64,000 bases of DNA, taken from Axinella damicornis. Taxonomy: Eukaryota; Porifera; Demospongiae; Axinellida; Axinellidae. Numbering within the stretch: the stretch's first letter is position 1; each line of letters starts with the position of its first letter. Where the stretch lies: NCBI GenBank assembly GCA_963931865.1, contig OZ007506.1, forward strand, positions 17,312,242 to 17,376,241, read 5' to 3'. Made by a program: the position numbers and the translations under genes. Shown here in pieces: positions 10,401-20,199 of the stretch. The notes under the pieces were generated by a model, which saw nothing but the letters and a program-made list of their open reading frames with translations, searched no databases and was not told the DNA's origin.

Positions 10401-12707
10401 TTAAATTTTGTAACAGTAAGTCCTATGTACCTGTCCCTCAGAGAGCCCAGTGACAATAAAGTGCTTAGTGTTGGTGCACCGGCAGGAGAAGACCACAGGA
10501 TGGTCCAGGGGGTTGCTCAGGCTGAGGAGCTGGTGACAGGTCCTATAGAAAGAGTAAGAGAATTGCAGGCGGACATGACATCCAGTCTGACAGGATCCTG
10601 TCAGACTGGATGTCATGTACATGCCGGAGGCTAGTTCATGTACATGTATATGTGGCTAATTAGTATGCACTAGCTACAATGCACTTGCCTTTTGTCTTTG
10701 TATATTTGGATGCCACTGTGGCACTCAATACAAAATCCATTACAAGCATACATGGACAGCTACAAGATTGGCAAGCAACCCAATATCCACTATTACTGTC
10801 TAGTGTCCGCACATTTTGTACAATAGAGGCAGTGAAAGCTCAGGGTAGTAGCCATGTGCTCAGAAGGAACAGTACTGTCTTTACCTTCCTAGCTCGCACT
10901 GGGTCTCAGGCAAGGCCACTGGCTTGGGGTCGAGGGCAGTGAGATGGAGCAAGTACCAGACCTCCCCGTCAGGACTCCCATTGAACACCACTCTACACAA
11001 TACACAGAGAGACAAACCAAGAACAGGTGTAGCTACTACACTGAGTAGCAGCTCAGTCTCCTGAGCATTCCCTTATGTCAGTCAGATTACATACTCATGA
11101 TTTCTAGGTATTAACAGTACCGGTACAACTTTTCTTATTTACTGTCCAGCTTTCATTAACCTTCCGTGTGTCTTTCCGGCAGTGGTGGGGGTGAAGGTGA
11201 GAGGATAGGAGGCCTCTCCACACAGCTCCACCTCCAGTCTGCCCGGGCCTGACAGTCCGTGACCCTCAACCACCACCTGAGGAGTGGACAGTGAGCCCAG
11301 TGGGTATCATGGTGGCACTGACAATAAGACTTCTTGCCATTGCAACCACTAAATCATGCATTCAGTATGATGTACGTAGGCATGGTGGAATTATTGTCTT
11401 AGGAAACATCAATATTACACTCTGAGGTAATACGAGGGAAGGAAGATTGCAATGCTACATTATGGTGACCTCCAGTTAGTCAGCCACCATAGGTAGCAAG
11501 ATGTATGATGTATACCTATGCAGGGACGGAGGGAGGGAGGGAGGGAGATCGAGGGAGGGAGGGAGGGAGGGAGGGAGGGAGGGAGGGAGGGAGGGAGGGA
11601 GGGAGGGAGGGAGGGAGGGAGGGAGGGAGGGAGGGAGGGAGGGAGGGAGAGGATGGGAAGAGGAGGGGCTATGCAGACTGACCTCTAGTGTGAGTGGCTG
11701 GGGATGTGGGTTGACAACAGTGAGGTGGAGGGTGGTGGACGAGAGGGTGTGGCAGGAAACTGGGATCACATGATCAGGAGGGGCGGGTTCCACGTGGCAG
11801 TCTATGTGGAACCAAATATGGTGGGGGGCTCCCTCAGCGGCAGGAGTGGTCAGAGTCTCCTCAAAACTGTGTGTGTTTGTGTTGTACATATACATGTATG
11901 TGTGTTGCAGTCAGCTCTACTTGACAGTATTTCCAAATCTATCACGATTGTCGTCTGTTGCTTAGCTACCAAAAGTTTAATACATGACATCCCAAGACAG
12001 AACAGCATTTGACCTTCAGGCTCAAGCTCTCTGGGTTCATGCTGTTCCACCTCTGGACTATCATGCACGTTACCTCTGTGGTTTGCTGACAGCTTGTGCC
12101 ACAAACGCTACAGCCCCAGAGAATGCTCCTTGCCTCCTGGGGAGAACAGTCAGCGGGTAGTCCACCACATCTCCGCCACCTGTGTGCGTGTGTGGTGCAT
12201 GTGGTGTCACGTGGGTGTGCATGATTGAGTGTGTGTGCATGGTGTGTGGGGGTATGTGTGTGTGTGTGTGTGAGTATGCATGTGTGTATGTGGTGGTGGT
12301 GGTGTGTGTGTGTGTGTGTAGTGTGTGTAAATGTGTGGTACGTGTGTGTATGTATGTGGTGGTGTGTGTGAGTGTGTAGTGTGTGTGAATATGTGGTGTG
12401 TGTGAGTGTGTACATATGGGTTTGTGTGCATGCGTGTGTGTGTGTGTGTGTGTGTGTGTGAGTGCATTTAGATTTGGGCCAAAAGTGATGGAAGATCATG
12501 TAATACGTATCTAGCTATGTACCATCTCATAATATTAGTATACGTATAGTTATGCATCCGTCTGAACAATGGCTGCCTGTGAAGGCCACTCTGTATGCTG
12601 ACCGATGGTGATGGTGCTGGGTCCAGAGATGAAGTCCAGGTCAGACTCCACACGGAACATGGTGGTGCGTTCCTTGTGGTTAGGAACATGCAGAATGTGG
12701 GTGAGGC
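7408..12707 (-). CDS. CFAP47: CFAP47-like ciliary protein, C-terminal exons
   Basis: Eleven exons on the minus strand, read from high to low coordinate: 12603-12707, 12074-12179, 11683-11866, 11161-11276, 10885-10992, 10431-10542, 10130-10234, 9305-10017, 9025-9186, 8435-8603 and 7408-7584. All junctions are GT-AG and every phase I checked agrees. The product is a chain of Ig-like (ASH/MSP-type) beta-sandwich segments, for example VNPHPQPLTLEVVVEGHGL, GEVWYLLHLTALDPKPVALP and SSRGGVWRFPLHLMATSATP. The ending (HPIPFTAHLAAGSDPEL, CDSSEWCYQLVGQAPSYTPP, NFVRENMRLLNK) matches the C-terminal architecture of CFAP47. CFAP47 is an axoneme-associated protein needed for sperm flagellum integrity in mammals; here a role in motile cilia or flagella is inferred. 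Introns are short and carry TG, GAGG and C-rich simple repeats. Confidence is in the family, not in orthology. Confidence 0.85.
10297..10368. repeat. Hairpin (inverted repeat) in CFAP47 intron
   Basis: Left arm CAGGCCATTTCCACCTCC and right arm GGAAGGTGGAAATGGCCTG are nearly perfect reverse complements separated by about 35 bp. Likely a small MITE. Confidence 0.8.
10573..10618. repeat. Perfect 46-bp palindrome
   Basis: The 23-base arm starting ACATGACATCCAG is followed with no spacer by its exact reverse complement, centred on GGATCC. It lies just upstream (minus-strand sense) of the acceptor for exon 10431-10542. Confidence 0.95.
11524..11649. repeat. (GAGG)n simple repeat
   Basis: GGGA/GAGG tetranucleotide repeat of about 125 bp in a CFAP47 intron. 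It generates spurious poly Ser-Leu-Pro and Glu-Gly frames. Confidence 0.95.
12180..12468. repeat. TG-rich imperfect microsatellite abutting a splice acceptor
   Basis: On the minus strand this is a CA-rich tract that ends CACACAG directly at the start of CFAP47 exon 12074-12179. Confidence 0.9.
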
Positions 12708-12971
12708 TGGTGGGGCAATGAGCAGGGAAAGAAGCAGAGTGGGGCAGAGGCACAAAGAGGGAGAGAAAGAGAGGGACAGGTTAACTGGAAGAAAATGGAG
12801 ACTGAGGTCTTCTCTTACCACAGTTGCCGATTATTAGGCGTGGCTATAATTTCGCGGTCTAGCAAGTAAAACACACAAATATTTTGCGGAGGGAAACTTT
12901 CGCTGATTACATCACAGCGAAAATTAATTCCACTCAGTAATAACTTCCAATTGACACATGTGACCGCGCCG

Positions 12972-13110
12972 ATGGAAGACGAGTTAGCGATCGAGTTGTG
13001 TGTGCGTGGCTACCACGTTTACAGCGACAACGGGAAGCAGCTGTCGGGGAAGAGCTACTGTGTGACCGTGAGCCCAGGAACACAAAGGACAGTTATGCTG
13101 TAGCTGAGGA
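12972..13110 (+). pseudogene. Frameshifted relic of a HIRAN-like coding sequence
   Basis: On the strand opposite CFAP47, within an intron. The ATG at 12972 opens a frame reading MEDELAIELCVRGYHVYSDN. The recognisable continuation EAAVGEELLCDREPRNTKD is found one frame over, starting near 13033, followed by SYAVA. One missing base (an expected TGG read as GG) explains the break. The GYHVY...W-EAAVGEEL...REP-N..D.YAV pattern resembles a HIRAN-like module common in invertebrate predicted proteins. The family name is from memory and tentative. It is probably a retro- or transposon-borne fragment. Confidence 0.45.
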
Positions 13111-13465
13111 AAAATAATTTCACCCGTTTTAATATTCGCAAAAATGTCCACACCACTGCAACTACGGTACCGATGCTTTAGTAGTCATGCAGAGTGGTAC
13201 GTAATTCAGCCTTTGAGTGCAAGACACCAGTCCAACTTTAATGGCTGACTAGCATGATTTCACGCTCCCACTTTCGTTAGTCAATAATAACAGGGTTTTT
13301 CCCCAGCTCCGTGTACTTTGTTTAGTATTTACTCTGGGAATACGTATTTTCCCCTTCTGAATGCTACCACCTCTGTGTAAGAATGGGAACAAATACAGCT
13401 TGGCATGTGCCCGTCATTTTGGGTCATCATGCACGTTGATCATTCCAGTGTAGTGTTTGGTGCAC
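13111..13465. other. CFAP47 intron, no gene recognised
   Basis: Unique AT-rich sequence between the HIRAN-like relic and exon 13466-13584. I see no gene or structured repeat. Confidence 0.5.
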
Positions 13466-15712
13466 CTTCTCTTGGCCTGGGCACGCAAGGTGATGTGGTC
13501 CTGAGCCAGGGGCCTCTCAGCCACACCTCTAAGCTGGAAAATGTTTTCTGTGCCATCATTGGTGTTCACCAAGTGAAGGTCACCCTGGGGGAGATTGAGG
13601 TGGAGTGGGAGGGGGGGTGGGGTGGGGTGGGGGGGGGGGGGAGGGGGGGGGGGGGGGGGGGGGGGGGGAGCAACAGAAGTTAGAGAGGAGGGAATGAGGT
13701 AAGGGAGGGAAGAAAGGAGGGATTGAGAGGGGAGAGTGGAGAGTAAAGGGAGAAAGGAGGAGGGGGTGGAGAAAAAGGAGGAGTGGGAGTGCAGTAAGGA
13801 GGGAGAGGGAGTGCATGGGAGGAAGATAGAAGGGAGAACTATGTAATTATAACCCATATCTGTAATGAATGGGGTTAGCTATAACACATGACATTGTTGT
13901 GGTCCTACCCACTATATAGCTTCTCCATACCTCAACCAATCCCTCCTTGTGAGGGTTGAAGGTCAGGGGGTAGCATGTTGTGGTGAGGGCTTTCACAAGG
14001 ATGGTCTCTGGTCCAGAGAATCCAGCCCCATTTACAGCAGCCTGCAGAGGCCAGTCCACAGTGCTGGGATTCACCTGATGGTAGGGAAAGACAAGGGCAG
14101 TTAGAGCTGCATGGATATTCTGGCATTCTCAGTTCAAAGGTGGTGGAGTGCAATGAATCCATATGTTATTTAGCACAAAGACCATAGCTGGACGGAACTG
14201 CTAGCAAAATTTTAGTGTTAAATATTTCATGTGTTGTGGCGTTAAATTTTTGTAGTACGCTCATCAACGAAATCGTTTAACGATCAATGTGTCAAGAATG
14301 GAGACGTATGAACGAGCTGCTGCTATGCCATGGTCACTGGCTTACCGACCGATTTAAAAGCGTTCTTCTGGGCTATATCTCCGGTACGACAAGTGAAGAT
14401 GGGATTCGAGACCTCCCAATTCGCCGAGGCAATGCCTTGCGAAGAAACAGAGATATTTTGGAATCGGGGAGTCCATCTACGGCTTGAAGAATCACAGAAG
14501 AGTTGCTGACCGTAATAATTATTCGTTGCTGTTTATATCCATTGTGAATAAACTTAGTGCATTAAATTTTCATGGTTGAGGGCGACTAAGATAACAATGA
14601 AAATTTCCCGATCTACGGTAAGCAAGTGTGTAATTACTCACTAGTGGTATTTCCTGCATGAGCGGCTGCATTGCCGGTGTCCTGAACTCCAGCTCAGCAT
14701 GCCTCCCCTTTGCCTGCACTGTACTCTCGATCACTAGCACCCGGACATCATACTCTGACTGCAACACCACATGGCACTCATACTGTCCTTCCTCGTCAGC
14801 ATGAAACCTCACAGGTAGCACCGCACATCCTTTGGGATCAGCTGGCACTGCAACCACTTCTGGTAGAGAGAAGTACTCATCACCTCCTTCTACTGAGAAT
14901 ACCAGCTTATTGGCGTCTTCAGAGATGTCTTTGTAAGTTTTAGGCTTGTCATCCAGCCCCAGTGTTGCGACAGCTGTAGACAGGGTGGCATATCGCAAAG
15001 ACTCTGACAAGTGTCGACGCTTCAGTTCAGCATCACTCATGCCCCACCTGCTGATCACCAGCATGGCATCCTCAAAAGCAATGTTCCTGCTGTTGATCAC
15101 AATCCCTTCCTCCACTGATTGACCAGCATGAGCCTTGAGATGAATTGTTCGTGTTTGTTCATTCACAACTGTGTGTGGGTTGGAGAACTGAGAGTGAGGA
15201 ACCACGGGACATGGTAGTTTGACAGTTGCTGCAACTGACAGCACCACCTCTCCCAGCTTGGCATTGCTCAGAACAACAACACAGTAGCGCGGCTCCATTC
15301 TCAGAGGAACAAACTGAATCCTAACCGGAGCTGGCTGGCCAGGCTGCAAGTGAACCATGGTTTTCATTGGATTGAACAACTGCATTCTGTCAGTGCTCCC
15401 TGAAGAGAAGTAAACACACGGACCATACATACCATAAGAGTATTGTTTTCATCGACACTGAAACACAGTGTAGAAATGTACAAACAAAGTAGAGTCCCTG
15501 CTAATACACATCCTGCTCGAAATATACTATGCAGTAACGTCATGAATTCCATGGCAAGTGGTATACGTAACTGTCACCATGACAACACATGACACAACTG
15601 CTCTCATGACTAGTAGGCTTGAACAGACTTACTTTCTTGCATGGATGACGTTGGGATGGTTGCTGGAGCTCTAGGACCATATCTCCTTCTGGTGTGCGTA
15701 TGCGTGTGAAAA
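13466..15712 (-). CDS. CFAP47: CFAP47-like ciliary protein, exons just downstream of the giant intron
   Basis: Four exons: 15633-15712, 14642-15399, 13931-14074 and 13466-13584. They continue in phase into 12603-12707 of the C-terminal group. The 758-bp exon encodes a long Ig-like stretch starting STDRMQLFNPMKTMVHL and ending MQEIPL. It is followed by VNPSTVDWPLQAAV, GAGFSGPETILVKAL and LVNTNDGTENIFQLRG, segments typical of the CFAP47 central region. The small 80-bp exon 15633-15712 is assigned only because its phase (1 nt in, 1 nt out) fits both neighbours. It joins SPKS of exon 51674-51822 to MQER and STDRMQLF. If correct, the intron before it is about 36 kb and contains the whole receptor-like array. 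Confidence 0.75.
13608..13815. repeat. G-rich homopurine tract
   Basis: Long G/A tract with a G run of up to about 20 (13632-13668), in the intron upstream of CFAP47 exon 13466-13584. On the coding strand it is a C/T-rich tract leading to the acceptor CCCCAG. Assembly length is probably unreliable. Confidence 0.9.
14161..14641. other. CFAP47 intron with a possible degraded insertion
   Basis: Short plus-strand frames occur around 14300-14490 (one starting METYERAAAMPWSLAYRPI and stopping), but none is intact and no family could be assigned. AT-rich ends with TTAAATTTT-like words suggest an old insertion, without clear target duplication. Confidence 0.35.
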
Positions 15713-16088
15713 CTACAAGTTTCACAACACAACTGACACAGCATTGATACTTCTGCTAGACCATGTTCTATGGCCTGCTAGACCACGTTCTCTATACAAT
15801 ACCATTGTTCCAAACGGTCATGTTTCTTTAAAGTGTGCAAATAGTATAGGTAACCACATGGGTTCGAGTGTGATTTGGGAATAATTGCACTAGCAACAGG
15901 CAAAGTAATTGCACGAACAATAGCAAAAATTATCGCCTAGGCCTATAGCCTATAGACAGAACTGCGCACATGCAGAGTGCTGTCGGACCCTGGACTGCTC
16001 ACTATAGGTGAATGAGGAGGAAGTACAATGTTTGAGCAGTATGGATTTTTATGACACCCATTTAAAATCAGAAGTATATTAACAAGTG

Positions 16089-16181
16089 TATAAAACAGTT
16101 CACTATACAACCCCATCTTCCATATCTTTTACATGTATAATGAGAAAAATATGTAGGGTGTTGTATACTGAACTGTTTTAT
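16089..16181. repeat. Hairpin MITE
   Basis: Arms ATAAAACAGTTCACTATACA (left) and TGTATACTGAACTGTTTTAT (right) are inverted repeats with one mismatch, flanking about 45 bp of spacer. Confidence 0.8.
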
Positions 16182-16357
16182 GCCATCATCCCTGCTGTTC
16201 ACTATCCCTACATCTCCATAAGTTTTTCACACTTGTTTATCTCATTTTTGTAGCAGCATACTAATGATAGCATTCACTCCGCACACAGTAAACAATTTTG
16301 AGTTCAAAGTTCAAAGTTGCTCTCTACGCATGCACACAAATGAAGAAAACAGTGTCA

Positions 16358-17759
16358 CTAGCATTAATCCTGAAAGCAATCACCAGAAAGAGGCAGTGGA
16401 ACAAATGTTAGGGCAAAGTACCAGATCAAATTGTGATTGTCCTTTGTGCACTTGACATACTGCAAACTGTACAAATAAATGGGAGCAGCATATCCATCTT
16501 TGCACTGGCTGCACAAGGGACCTTCCCTGTTGAGGTCACCACATACAGCCATAGTCAGGTCAGTCCGATTAGAAGTAACTACATAGAATAATTCCCTGAT
16601 ACGTGATGTTTAAAGCTAGCTTTAAATATAGTTAACAAGCAAAAGGTGGCCACTCCCCTGGGGTCAAGTTCAGGTCCTAATCTAGCTCGCAGATAAGACG
16701 CATGCGCACAGCTGCTGGCTGAGTGCGCCACGTGTGCAATTCGGCAGCTGCGAAGCCTCCTATCTGTCTACTAAGCTCTCTGTCTCCCCTCCCGCCCACC
16801 CACATCAAACATTTCTCTTCAGGTAATCCAGGTAAGTCCATACGACTTCTATTTGTATTTTTATTTTGTGTTTGTCTGTTTTGTTTGCCTGTTATGTTTG
16901 TCTGTTGTATTTGTGTGTCTTTTAGATGTCGGCTCATGTTTTACGCCTCTCTGAGGTGTGACTGCGCAGGGGCATTGCACTCACTCCCTCCCTTGTTTCG
17001 TATGTCTTGTTGGGCGGGGATCTGTCCTTTATTGGGCGTTCCCTTTCATGTCTTGTTGGGGTCTGTCACGGACAGGCACTCCCCAAAGCTTGTTGCTGTA
17101 TGCTGGGCTGCTATATGTTACAGCTATGGGCATATTATTCAGGCTGTATGTATGCGGGCTGTACAATGGTTGTACAATGGCTGTATTTATGTGTGTTGGG
17201 TTGGGGTAGACCTGGGCAGGTCTCCACGCTGAGCCACGTGGGGGGAGTGGCCCCTGCGCTACTACCAATCCTTTATTCCACCCAAGCGGGAGGAAGCCCA
17301 CTCTCATAGCTCCTGTTGTTAGCCAACTTGCAGCTTGTTAAAGGTATACATACACCCACCAGCAATGACCCTATCTGTGATGCTATCATAAGTCACACAG
17401 AAGCACTGGAATATCAACAGCTTCTCCATATTCTGGCAGCAAGTGATCTTCCCATGTAGGCCACTGCCACACTCACACTTGGAGCTGCTGTTGCGTTCTA
17501 CTGACCACGCAGGGCACGATATATTTCTGTCATCAGACTTGCGTGGGATAGTAGGATCCATATGTGTTACCAAAGATTTCTGTTCTTCATTGAGACATTG
17601 CTGCAGTACTAGCGGACCAATTCTGTTCGTTCCCATCAACCCATTCTCTCCAACATTTGTCGTGCTGTTCTCCATAATGTTGGAATAAGTATAATGCCCA
17701 TGACATCCAACGCACATCAGCAGAGCCAATAGACTTAGCACATAACCACTTATAGCCAT
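16358..17759 (-). pseudogene. Array copy A: truncated and transposon-interrupted paralog
   Basis: Reading from the conserved ATG at 17759, it encodes the usual signal peptide and Cys-rich ectodomain (NISCPAWSVERNSSSKCECG, KITCCQNMEKLLIFQCFC). After GGCMYT the frame enters foreign sequence and stops. Homology resumes at 16602 with ELFYVV-type sequence, the LCSQCKDGYAAPIYLY module and TM1. It frameshifts at TFVPL (16398 region) and ends near 16358. The interruption is 16603-17341. The membrane domain beyond TM1 is missing. Not functional as a full-length protein. Confidence 0.88.
16603..17341. mobile_element. ~740-bp insertion in paralog A with short terminal inverted repeats
   Basis: Intact paralogs read CCTGATAC directly into AGGTATACAT; here those words are separated by about 739 bp. 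TTAACAAGC at about 16632 and GCTTGTTAA at the right end are inverted. GGCCACTCCCC (16649) and its complement near 17240 are a second inverted pair. Internal open frames (for example around 16723-17309) match nothing I recognise. Probably a non-autonomous DNA transposon. Confidence 0.65.
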
Positions 17760-18279
17760 GGCCAACAAGTCTACCAATCTGCAGTCTACCAATACGTACA
17801 CGCAGTGCCACAATGCACTGTACGTGAACAAGCTTCCCCAGTTCACTTCTTTCCACAGACATCTATAAAGAATGCAGGGAGAGAACAAACTGGGAGAAAG
17901 CATCTCACTGTTTTGATAACAAATGTGGGAGCTCAAGACTGCTTTCAAATCACTATAGGTATTCAGCTCATTTGTTCCAAGTTCCAATTTTGCTGATTTT
18001 TGTGAAGACAATGCGATGTTTATGGGATGGATGATACTGCAAGGCTTTAGGATTGGAGGATGGATGATCTGAAAGTACATCCAGTTACATGAATGGATCA
18101 TTCAGAATGCGATGCGGTGCTAGAGCAACTGGGGTCTTGAGACAAATTTAAAGTACATAGTATCGTATTAGCATGATGCAGAAATACAGCAATGGTAATA
18201 ATTGTACAGCACATAATAACTATGCAGCATAAATATATGCAGAATCAATGACACTGCTTTTGTAGGGGATATGCTATCC

Positions 18280-20199
18280 TTAGTATACACTACCCTCATG
18301 GATATGGTTATCCCCTGCCAAGTTTGAGAGGCTGCAGGATCCATAATTATTGGGGTGCAGCAATCGGTCTGGTAAAGGGTCTTCAATAGTTTCACAACTT
18401 TTCTTCCTCAGACATGAGGTGATTAGCTTGTGAAAGTACGAATTTCTTTTCCAAAGAAGCCATTTTAGCACTACAAGAGTAATGTATATGAGAGGTACCA
18501 GTGGAGCAGTCACATACAAAAGTCGAAATGCGAACCTGTAAGCAGAAGTACTCATCGGAATGTTTTCAAAGAAATGTAACCCCAATGAGCCATACAAGAC
18601 AGCTAGTGCAGATATCATCACCGTATCAACATAGTTGTAAAGAGCAAACTTCTGGCTGTATGGCCTCACTGTGGCTACCAAGCAAGCAAGGACTATCAGA
18701 AGCAATGAACCGAGTGAAGCAAAGTCAGTTCCCTCATATGCCAGAGCATATGTTGCAAACAGAACAATTCGAGTCATGAGATAAACTGCAGCAAAATATC
18801 GACAATCTCTAGTTCCATTCGTTCCGTCCTTGAAACACCCTTGAAAGGCATCAGTAAATGTACGCAATGCTTGGAACCCACGACCACAGGCAGACTGACA
18901 TCTGCAGAGCTTCTGAAAGTACTTCGATGGAAAAATCAAGAGGATGAATATGGGAAGCACATTGAAGCAAAGGAACATGCAAACAGCAAGTATGCCAAAG
19001 GGTATGTGTTCAGAATGAAACAATTCTACACTCTGGTCATATGAGAGAACATGACTAATGATACTTCCACTAGCATCATAAACACGTGTTGGTTTTAGGA
19101 GATCAAATGACACACTCAGGAACTTCATAAAGGAAAGCAGAAGAAAGGTGGCAAAAGCATCGATAATTGAGCTTCTGACATCCCACTGTCTGCTAAAGTG
19201 AGCAAAACATTTGTGAAATGGCCTCCAAAGGAGGGCTACTAGCCTACAGCCTCGGGCGTGTAACTCAACAAGGACATAAGCAACAACTAGTACCACAAGA
19301 GGGTAGGCAGCTACAGCATAGTCCAGTGCTAAAGTTTCCAGTGAAGACAAGGTAAGACAAAATGGAGGGACTAAGGTTCGAAAGAAGTCCAGGTTCCAGA
19401 TGCCATACAGAGCAAATAATACTCGTGCAAATAGATTGCCTGCAGGATGTTGAATTGCAAGTAGGGAAACACGGATCTGCTGTGGACAGGCAATTGCCTG
19501 ACAAAAAAGAACAAAGGTATGGAGTGCTGGAGAACTAGCATTAATCCTGAAAGCAATCACCAGAAAGAGGAAAGCAGTAAGGGGGACAAATGTTAGGGCA
19601 AAGTACCAGATCAAATTACGATTGTTCTTCGTGCACCTGACACACTGCAAACTGTACAAATAGATGGGAGCAGCATATCCATCTTTGCACTGGCTGCACA
19701 AAGGACCTTGCCTGTTGAGGTCATCGCACACTGCCGCGGTCAATTCCGTCCGATTAGAAGTAACTACATAGAATAATTCCCTGATACAGGTATACATACA
19801 CCCACCAGCAATGACCCTATCTGTGATGCTATCGTAAGTCACACAGAAGCAGCGGAATATCAACAGCTTCTCCATATTCTGGCAGCAGGTGATCTTCCCA
19901 TGTAGGCCACTGCCACACTCACACCTGGAGCTGCCCTCGTGTTTTACTGACCACGCAGGGCATGACACATTTCCACTATCAGGCTTGCGTGGGATAGTAG
20001 GATCCATACGTGTTACAGAAGATTTCTGTTCTTCATTCAGACATTGCTGCAGTGGACCAATTTCGTGTGTTCCCACTAACCCATTCTTTCCAAAATTCGC
20101 TGTGCTGTTCTCCATCACGTTGAAATAAGTATCGTGGTCATGACATCCAACACACATGAGCACAGCCAATAGGATTAGCACATATCCACTAACAGCCAT
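18280..20199 (-). CDS. Cys-rich multi-pass membrane protein, array copy B (intact)
   Basis: Single exon, 639 residues. The ATG at 20199 is chosen because MAV/MAI at this point is conserved in every copy and sits in a GCCATGG context; upstream in-frame extension is not conserved. Signal peptide about 1-19. The ectodomain (20-195) has about 16 Cys, including CECG, CCQN, CFC, GGCMYTC and a C-x2-C...C-x2-C module (GPLCSQCKDGY...LQCVRC) just before TM1. Likely TMs are 196-218, 293-313, 344-365, 399-423, 467-488, 494-512, 523-541 and 560-583, plus a weaker one at 222-240. The cytoplasmic tail has the conserved EDPLPDRLLHP. N-glycosylation sequons lie in the ectodomain (NSTA, NVSC, NRTE). No known function; it looks receptor- or transporter-like, and this is inference only. 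Confidence 0.85.
   Translation of the reverse strand: MAVSGYVLILLAVLMCVGCHDHDTYFNVMENSTANFGKNGLVGTHEIGPLQQCLNEEQKSSVTRMDPTIPRKPDSGNVSCPAWSVKHEGSSRCECGSGLHGKITCCQNMEKLLIFRCFCVTYDSITDRVIAGGCMYTCIRELFYVVTSNRTELTAAVCDDLNRQGPLCSQCKDGYAAPIYLYSLQCVRCTKNNRNLIWYFALTFVPLTAFLFLVIAFRINASSPALHTFVLFCQAIACPQQIRVSLLAIQHPAGNLFARVLFALYGIWNLDFFRTLVPPFCLTLSSLETLALDYAVAAYPLVVLVVAYVLVELHARGCRLVALLWRPFHKCFAHFSRQWDVRSSIIDAFATFLLLSFMKFLSVSFDLLKPTRVYDASGSIISHVLSYDQSVELFHSEHIPFGILAVCMFLCFNVLPIFILLIFPSKYFQKLCRCQSACGRGFQALRTFTDAFQGCFKDGTNGTRDCRYFAAVYLMTRIVLFATYALAYEGTDFASLGSLLLIVLACLVATVRPYSQKFALYNYVDTVMISALAVLYGSLGLHFFENIPMSTSAYRFAFRLLYVTAPLVPLIYITLVVLKWLLWKRNSYFHKLITSCLRKKSCETIEDPLPDRLLHPNNYGSCSLSNLAGDNHIHEGSVY

Noticed and set aside
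16723..17309. Overlapping plus-strand frames rich in Cys/Leu/Phe
   Set aside because: They lie entirely inside the insertion that breaks paralog A, and none resembles a transposase or known domain.
18841..19044. Plus-strand ORF of about 67 codons repeated in every array gene (MKGISKCTQCLEP type)
   Set aside because: It is the antisense shadow of the conserved RTFTDAFQGCFKDG region. Its conservation follows from the real minus-strand coding sequence.
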